Made by a program: the position numbers and the translations under genes | Notes under the pieces: model-generated | Seen by the model: the letters and a program-made list of their open reading frames with translations, nothing else | Databases searched by the model: none | Told to the model about the DNA's origin: nothing | Assembly (NCBI GenBank): GCA_027485535.1 | Contig: JAIXQV010000024.1 | Span: 1 to 11,012, forward strand | Origin: Oxalobacteraceae bacterium | Lineage (GTDB): Bacteria; Pseudomonadota; Gammaproteobacteria; Burkholderiales; Burkholderiaceae_D | Length of the DNA: 11,012 bases | Direction of reading: 5' to 3' | In this document: positions 7,613 to 11,012 of the stretch, in pieces | Numbering within the stretch: the stretch's first letter is position 1 | How the letters are laid out: every line of letters starts with the position of its first letter

Positions 7613-8254
7613 ATGGCATGGACACGTGAACAAATGGCGGCACGCGCCGCGCAAGAGCTGCAAGATGGTTTTTATGTGAACCTCGGTATTGGCTTACCGA
7701 CGCTGGTAGCCAACTATGTGCCGCAAGACATTACTGTCTGGCTGCAATCAGAAAATGGGTTGCTTGGCATCGGACCTTTTCCGACCGAGGAAGACATTGA
7801 TGCTGATCTGATCAATGCCGGCAAACAAACAGTCACCGCTCTGAAAGGCGCTTCGTTTTTCAGCTCGGCAGATTCGTTTGCCATGATCCGTGGCGGTAAG
7901 ATCAACATCGCCATTTTGGGTGCGATGCAGGTCTCCGAGCGCGGTGATCTGGCGAACTGGATGATCCCCGGCAAGATGGTCAAGGGCATGGGCGGCGCGA
8001 TGGACTTGGTGGCGGGTGTTGGCCGCGTCGTGGTGCTGATGGAGCATGTTGCCAAGGCCAAGGACGGATCCACCTCACACAAACTACTCGAGCACTGCAA
8101 CTTGCCACTCACCGGCGTTGGCGTGGTCGACCGTATCATCACCGACCTGTGTGTTTTAGACGTCACCGAGCACGGCCTGAAGTTGGTCGAGATGGCACCG
8201 GGGGTGACAAAGGAAGAGCTAGTCGATAGCACAGGGTGCGAGATCAGATTCTGA
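7613..8254 (+). CDS. scoB: Succinyl-CoA:3-oxoacid CoA-transferase subunit B
   Basis: This is the catalytic beta subunit of SCOT. The active-site glutamate that forms the CoA thioester is E47 in QSENGLLGIGP (45-55), and NLGIGLPT (23-30) is the conserved oxyanion-side glycine loop. The 213-residue length is normal. I chose ATG at 7613, preceded by GGCGGAG (7600-7606) at a good distance. An upstream in-frame GTG at 7589 would overlap the end of scoA and add eight unconserved residues. The gene forms a tight pair with scoA and is followed by an intrinsic terminator. Acetoacetyl-CoA thiolase and 3-hydroxybutyrate dehydrogenase, frequent partners, are not in the window. Confidence 0.94.
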   Translation: MAWTREQMAARAAQELQDGFYVNLGIGLPTLVANYVPQDITVWLQSENGLLGIGPFPTEEDIDADLINAGKQTVTALKGASFFSSADSFAMIRGGKINIAILGAMQVSERGDLANWMIPGKMVKGMGGAMDLVAGVGRVVVLMEHVAKAKDGSTSHKLLEHCNLPLTGVGVVDRIITDLCVLDVTEHGLKLVEMAPGVTKEELVDSTGCEIRF

Positions 8255-8257
8255 TCT
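8241..8257 (+). repeat. Inverted repeat spanning the scoB stop codon
   Basis: AGATCAG-ATT-CTGATCT is a perfect 7-bp stem with a 3-base loop, and the scoB TGA (8252-8254) lies in its right arm. It sits 23 bases before the terminator stem. It may stabilise the 3' end of the mRNA, or be incidental to the codons for Glu-Ile-Arg-Phe. Confidence 0.45.
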
Positions 8258-8280
8258 GAAACTTTAAGCCCTGCATGAAG

Positions 8281-8311
8281 GCCGGTCGGCGCTAAGCCCA
8301 CCGGCTTTTTT
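8281..8311 (+). terminator. Rho-independent terminator after scoAB
   Basis: GCCGGT (8281-8286) pairs with ACCGGC (8300-8305), extended inside by GGC (8288-8290) with GCC (8296-8298) across single-base bulges, loop GCTAA. Six T follow directly (8306-8311). Stem, loop and T-tract are all as expected for an intrinsic terminator, and it separates the metabolic genes from the unrecognised genes to the right. Confidence 0.9.
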
Positions 8312-8312
8312 G

Positions 8313-8343
8313 TTGAGCATGCGTTAGCCCGGGTATCTATAGT
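8313..8343 (+). promoter_or_regulatory. Possible promoter for the gene at 8449
   Basis: TATAGT (8338-8343) matches the -10 consensus at 5 of 6 positions. TTGAGC (8313-8318) is a possible -35, but the spacer of 19 is long. Because a strong terminator lies just upstream, this gene needs its own promoter, which supports looking here. AGAGGA at 8435-8440 is a good ribosome-binding site, 8 bases before the ATG. Confidence 0.33.
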
Positions 8344-8448
8344 GCACTTCCAAAGCAACAGTCGGCTTATTTCAAGGAATTGAGCGTCGCCAATTTTGTA
8401 CTCAGCAAGGTCACCGTTCAAACCGTTTCCGAGTAGAGGATACCGACC

Positions 8449-9363
8449 ATGCAGAGAACTAAAGAATTGAAGCGTTCCCTCGCGACACACGAGTTCGAAC
8501 TACCAGCGCCAAACAGCGCAAGTACAGGTGACGTTACGACGTCCGGCACGACCAGCGCACTAAGCACGAGCAATACGCCCAGCAGCAATGATACGAGCCC
8601 TACCAGAAAAAAAACCCGTCCACCCGCTTCGCCTCGGGTGAAGCAAACTCAAAAAAGTACGGCGAGTAATCCGCTAAGCCGTCCACCTTCCTCGCCTAGA
8701 AAGCGTTCGGAAGTCATGCCACAAGACAAGGCGCTGACTGAATCATTTGCTGATGAGCGGCAGACTAAGCGCGCACGTAAATCTGATTCGCTGACTGAAT
8801 CATCGGCGGACGATTCAGTCAAAAAAGTCTCTATTCTTGATTTCAATGAGTTTGATGATTCTATGGGGAATACATTCGAATCTACTGAGCCTACATTGAG
8901 AGCACGATCCTCGCAGGGGGGGGCGAATACAGGATCAATCAACAAACTGAAAGCGCCTAGCATTGAGCAGCCGACACCAAGTGCTGTCACGATGTTGGCT
9001 GGGATGATCTGGGCAGCGATGGAACGTCAAGACTGGGATAAATTGGGCAATCTGCTTGACAGCATGCATGAGCATCAATTTCGTTTCGACGATCCTGCTT
9101 TAAAAGACTCCGCTCCGGTGCAGCAAGTTATCGAGGCGGCGCCGTTGGCGTTACTGATGGACGGCAAGGATGCCAGTGGAACCGAAAAGGTGAGCAGATG
9201 GTTGCTGGCGCTAGATTTGTTTGATTTAGGCTGCAACTGGGATGCAAAAGATCAAAACGGTGTTCGAGCCATTAATTTGTTACGACAGCAGGCGAGCAAA
9301 TCATTAATTGATCATGTTGTCAGTGAGCGGCCTGAGTTCAAGCACTTGCTGCTACCAGAGTGA
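8449..9363 (+). CDS. Unrecognised protein: disordered repeat-bearing N-terminus plus small helical, ankyrin-like C-terminus
   Basis: I do not recognise this 304-residue protein. Residues 1 to about 170 are low-complexity, rich in Ser, Thr, Pro and basic residues, and surely disordered. They contain two copies of RPPxSPR (57-63, 78-84), two of LTES[FS]AD[ED] (96-103, 115-122) and basic clusters such as RKKTR (53-57) and KRARK (107-111). Residues 176-304 look like a folded helical domain; DLGCNWDAKDQNGVRAINLL (259-278) resembles a divergent ankyrin repeat. No signal peptide or membrane segment is seen. ATG at 8449 has a good Shine-Dalgarno (AGAGGA). The gene holds an A8 run (8607-8614) and a G8 run (8916-8923), the latter at the junction of the two halves. 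The plan would suit a secreted effector or a scaffold protein, but that is speculation. Confidence 0.75.
   Translation: MQRTKELKRSLATHEFELPAPNSASTGDVTTSGTTSALSTSNTPSSNDTSPTRKKTRPPASPRVKQTQKSTASNPLSRPPSSPRKRSEVMPQDKALTESFADERQTKRARKSDSLTESSADDSVKKVSILDFNEFDDSMGNTFESTEPTLRARSSQGGANTGSINKLKAPSIEQPTPSAVTMLAGMIWAAMERQDWDKLGNLLDSMHEHQFRFDDPALKDSAPVQQVIEAAPLALLMDGKDASGTEKVSRWLLALDLFDLGCNWDAKDQNGVRAINLLRQQASKSLIDHVVSERPEFKHLLLPE
8732..8803 (+). repeat. 15-base direct repeat inside the 8449 gene
   Basis: CGCTGACTGAATCAT occurs at 8732-8746 and 8789-8803, exactly 57 bases (19 codons) apart and in frame, encoding the repeated LTES motif. This points to a small internal tandem duplication that has since diverged. 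Confidence 0.8.
8793..8820 (+). repeat. 9-bp inverted repeat inside the 8449 gene
   Basis: GACTGAATC (8793-8801) pairs perfectly with GATTCAGTC (8812-8820) around a 10-base loop, overlapping the second copy of the direct repeat. No T-tract follows, so it is not an intrinsic terminator. Confidence 0.7.
8916..8923 (+). repeat. G8 homopolymer at a domain junction, candidate slippage tract
   Basis: Eight G in a row encode the end of Gln156 through the start of Ala159. As written the frame is open. Reading it with 9 G gives TAG after codon 170; with 7 G it gives TGA after codon 166. Either change would delete the whole C-terminal domain, as an on/off switch would. Confidence 0.6.
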
Positions 9364-9371
9364 TGGTGGTT

Positions 9372-9393
9372 GGGTGGCTTCACTGCGCCACCC
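9372..9393 (+). repeat. Intergenic hairpin, 7-bp stem
   Basis: GGGTGGC and GCCACCC pair perfectly around an 8-base loop, beginning 9 bases after the stop codon of the 8449 gene. It could protect the mRNA 3' end; without a T-tract, intrinsic termination is unlikely. Confidence 0.55.
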
Positions 9394-9417
9394 ATTCCGT
9401 ATCCATATTCCACGCCA

Positions 9418-9437
9418 CGCCGCGTACCTGCGCGGCG
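9418..9437 (+). repeat. Intergenic hairpin, 7-bp all-GC stem
   Basis: CGCCGCG and CGCGGCG pair perfectly around the loop TACCTG. It lies 24 bases after the previous hairpin. Tandem GC-rich stems like this may be part of a dispersed intergenic repeat; only genome-wide copies would show that. Confidence 0.5.
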
Positions 9438-9684
9438 GCACCGAGAGCGCCGATGTGTAACACGGAGCGATGATCTGCAATGAATTAATTGAGCTCAGGC
9501 GCAAGAATCGGCCACTCTACAATTGGAAGCTTGATCAGTTTTGAGAATGTAGCTTGCTGCGCGCGCTTTTCTTTGCGTGAACTGAACGGTTCCAGACTAA
9601 TCGTTACCGAAATCGTGATGTTGACTCAATCCAAGGTGGGGCAACAGATAAGAAGCATACGAGCCGACTATCAAGAGAATGTAA

Positions 9685-9882
9685 ATGAAGCCACTATCAA
9701 GTTCATCCAATGAAAAAAATGAGAACTCTACTCCGCTTGAAATTTCGCCAGAGCAGGGTGCTGCTAAAAATCCCACTGACGAAGTTGGGCGGAACAAAAC
9801 ACATATGCCTCGGCTTCCGAAAGATCGCAAGCCTACTTTAACTAATCGCATCCATACAGAAAAAATACGCTTTCCGCAGTAG
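9685..9882 (+). CDS. 5' part of a frameshifted, unrecognised gene
   Basis: This 65-codon frame starts with ATG at 9685, preceded by AAGAGA (9673-9678) at a spacing of 6, a good ribosome-binding site. The product is hydrophilic and disordered, beginning MKPLSSSSNEKNEN, with no signal peptide. It ends at TAG 9880-9882, but the frame one base back is open from 9846 to 10967 and has no ATG, GTG or TTG until 10155. So this is most likely the true N-terminus of the gene that continues at 10155-10970, split by one missing base. One extra A in the A6 run at 9860-9865 would join Lys60 to Asn-Thr-Leu and give about 428 residues. It may also be a truncated or phase-off product. The region is strongly A-rich. 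Confidence 0.5.
   Translation: MKPLSSSSNEKNENSTPLEISPEQGAAKNPTDEVGRNKTHMPRLPKDRKPTLTNRIHTEKIRFPQ
9846..9882 (+). other. Frameshift zone with A6 run
   Basis: The two open frames overlap only between 9846 (after TAA 9843-9845 in the downstream frame) and 9882 (TAG end of the upstream frame). The change must therefore lie here. The run of six A at 9860-9865 is the only long homopolymer inside and the natural place for a lost base or a -1 slip on AAA. Confidence 0.6.
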
Positions 9883-10154
9883 TTAAAAAAGAGAATTCTT
9901 ACGAAGAAAAAAATGAATTAATTGAAAATTATGCCAATTCCGATAGTTTAATTCGGGTCCGCACGGTTGGAGTTGATGGGCCTTTTGTAAATCAGGAAGG
10001 AAATACATATTCGAAGTCGTCATCTAGTGGCGATGCTGAAACTAGCTTAAATGAGCCAGAGATTTCGACTGTTTCGCATAAAAAGAAAGCGGAAGATATC
10101 AATCTAGTTCAAAAGACGGCTACTAACATTAAAGCGGGACGTATTCTTGAATCC

Positions 10155-10970
10155 ATGGTCGAAGGGGCTGTCGAGAATTTGGATGCAGGTTTCTTCGAGA
10201 GTATGAGTAAGAACTTGTGGAGTTACTTCGGCCGAAACGCCATCAACATGGTGCTAAACGTAATCTCAAAGCCCGGCATGACTGAGCCAATCATTGCTGA
10301 TGGCATTTCCGTGATCGCGAAATATTTGTATGCAGGCGTAGTCATCACTGCTGATGAAAGGGAAAAAATAACCAGCTGGGCTGTTAAACGAAAAGATCTT
10401 GGACTTTCGCGTTTCTTGGATCGTCGCACCAGTTCAGATTTTTCCAAAGATGATTCCGATCATGAGGTCAACGTCGCGGCTATTATGGAAAGCACTAGGC
10501 GCAATCTATCGCAAAAAAAGCCTGACCTTAAATCAATACAAACAAATATTTATAAGTTGGCCCGCAGCGCTGATGAGGCTGATATCAAAATAATCATGGA
10601 TACGCTTGTTGGCCATCAGTGGGCGAACTATATCTTGATACCTATCGCTTCAAGGGCGATAGGTGACGGGCGCGTCGATTTATTTGAGGCTATGTGGCGT
10701 CAGGCGCCGGATTATTTTTTTCAGCATTGGATAGAAATCACAGATCGCGTCCTTTCTTCCTCGATCCCGGACCCGTTTTCCATTCGATACTTAACAAACT
10801 TTGTTGACAATATGCTGGCCAAAGGCGGTTCTTTTGATGCTGAAAGAATTTTGGAGATACTCGACGTCCGTAATAGAGATGAGTACACCGAGTTCAAGCA
10901 GTTTATTCTCGCAAGGCAGGCAGAAGTTGCCGGCCATGCTAAGCCTGGCAAGGAAATTGGTGATTCCTGA
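10155..10970 (+). CDS. 3' part of a frameshifted, unrecognised gene (helical C-terminal domain)
   Basis: I do not recognise this product. From ATG 10155 it is 271 residues, but that ATG has no Shine-Dalgarno and the frame is open back to 9846 without a usual start codon, so it is probably the C-terminal part of the gene that begins at 9685. The unclaimed upstream stretch (9846-10154) reads as hydrophilic, with Lys/Glu/Asn-rich and Ser-rich (SKSSSSGD) sequence. The later part looks mostly helical with no membrane span; from about residue 120 of this frame the helices recall superhelical repeat proteins (for example IKIIMDTLVGHQWANYILIP and RVDLFEAMWRQAPDYFFQHW). G+C is lower than in the metabolic genes: 18 of 60 bases in 9901-9960 and 28 of 60 in 10141-10200. 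The arrangement, disordered then helical, echoes the gene at 8449, but I see no clear sequence similarity. Confidence 0.6.
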   Translation: MVEGAVENLDAGFFESMSKNLWSYFGRNAINMVLNVISKPGMTEPIIADGISVIAKYLYAGVVITADEREKITSWAVKRKDLGLSRFLDRRTSSDFSKDDSDHEVNVAAIMESTRRNLSQKKPDLKSIQTNIYKLARSADEADIKIIMDTLVGHQWANYILIPIASRAIGDGRVDLFEAMWRQAPDYFFQHWIEITDRVLSSSIPDPFSIRYLTNFVDNMLAKGGSFDAERILEILDVRNRDEYTEFKQFILARQAEVAGHAKPGKEIGDS

Positions 10971-11004
10971 AAAATTACTTAGTTCGGTTGCAAATTGAGA
11001 ATTC

Positions 11005-11010
11005 AGGGGG
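11005..11010 (+). promoter_or_regulatory. Possible ribosome-binding site of a gene beyond the right edge
   Basis: AGGGGG lies two bases before the window end, 35 bases after the preceding stop codon. It would be a strong Shine-Dalgarno if a start codon follows within about 10 bases outside the window. Confidence 0.3.
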
Positions 11011-11012
11011 AT

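Larger units (their letters stand above)
9364..9684. other. Noncoding interval between the two unrecognised genes
   Basis: This 321-base gap holds two GC-rich hairpins: GGGTGGC (9372-9378) with GCCACCC (9387-9393), and CGCCGCG (9418-9424) with CGCGGCG (9431-9437). Neither has a T-tract, so they are poor intrinsic terminators. The rest is AT-richer. TTGACT at 9621-9626 resembles a -35 box, but the nearest -10-like hexamer, GATAAG at 9647-9652, is 20 bases away. I see no tRNA, insertion sequence or credible gene. Confidence 0.5.

Noticed and set aside
9372..9393. Hairpin as an intrinsic terminator of the 8449 gene
   Set aside because: The stem is good but no T-tract follows on the plus strand.
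9364..9684. Type III secretion promoter boxes (TTCG-spaced pair, GGAACC-CCAC type) upstream of the unknown genes
   Set aside because: I looked upstream of 8449 and 9685 for these patterns and found none, so the effector idea has no promoter support.
9489..9713. 74-codon plus-strand open frame in the intergenic gap
   Set aside because: It starts with TTG, has no ribosome-binding site, shows no domain and overlaps the better-started frame at 9685.
1..11012. CRISPR array, tRNA, rRNA, insertion sequence
   Set aside because: No regular repeat-spacer pattern, cloverleaf with CCA-type end, rRNA signature or transposase frame was seen on either strand.

Overview
The window looks like a chromosomal stretch from a betaproteobacterium, most likely of the order Burkholderiales. 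The main reason is the MoaA protein, whose long N-terminal extension and sequence style match my memory of Burkholderiales MoaA. ETF-QO, ChrA and the SCOT subunits fit this too. No database search was possible, so the placement is an inference. The core genes are about 57% G+C where I counted (34 of 60 bases in 7501-7560, 35 of 60 in 5221-5280).

Left half, minus strand (1-5444): four closely packed genes read leftward, ETF-ubiquinone oxidoreductase, a two-domain chromate-type transporter (chrA), moaA and moeA. The gaps are only 6, 24 and 15 bases, so they are probably one transcript. moaA and moeA act at the start and end of molybdenum cofactor synthesis. ETF-QO passes electrons from acyl-CoA dehydrogenases, through ETF, to ubiquinone. 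moeA runs off the left edge and lacks only its extreme C-terminus.

Middle, plus strand (5582-8254): a short-chain dehydrogenase and a hotdog-fold thioesterase overlap by one base and diverge from ETF-QO across a 137-base intergenic region that contains a perfect 16-base palindrome. After 117 bases come the two subunits of a succinyl-CoA:3-oxoacid CoA-transferase (scoA, scoB), closed by a convincing intrinsic terminator at 8281-8311. Together these genes suggest acyl-CoA, ketone-body or PHB metabolism linked to respiration through ETF-QO.

Right end, plus strand (8312-11012): this part looks accessory. It holds two genes I do not recognise, separated by 321 noncoding bases with two GC-rich hairpins. 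The first (8449-9363) encodes a long disordered Ser/Thr/Pro-rich and basic N-terminal half, with short internal repeats, joined to a small helical C-terminal domain with an ankyrin-like stretch. A run of eight G sits exactly between the two halves. The second (9685-10970) is A-rich and broken by a frameshift around a run of six A; one restored base would give a protein of about 428 residues with a similar plan (disordered N-terminus, helical C-terminus). The homopolymer runs and the frameshift make phase variation, gene decay or sequencing error the main competing explanations. The last bases of the window hold a strong Shine-Dalgarno-like AGGGGG, so another gene may begin just outside.
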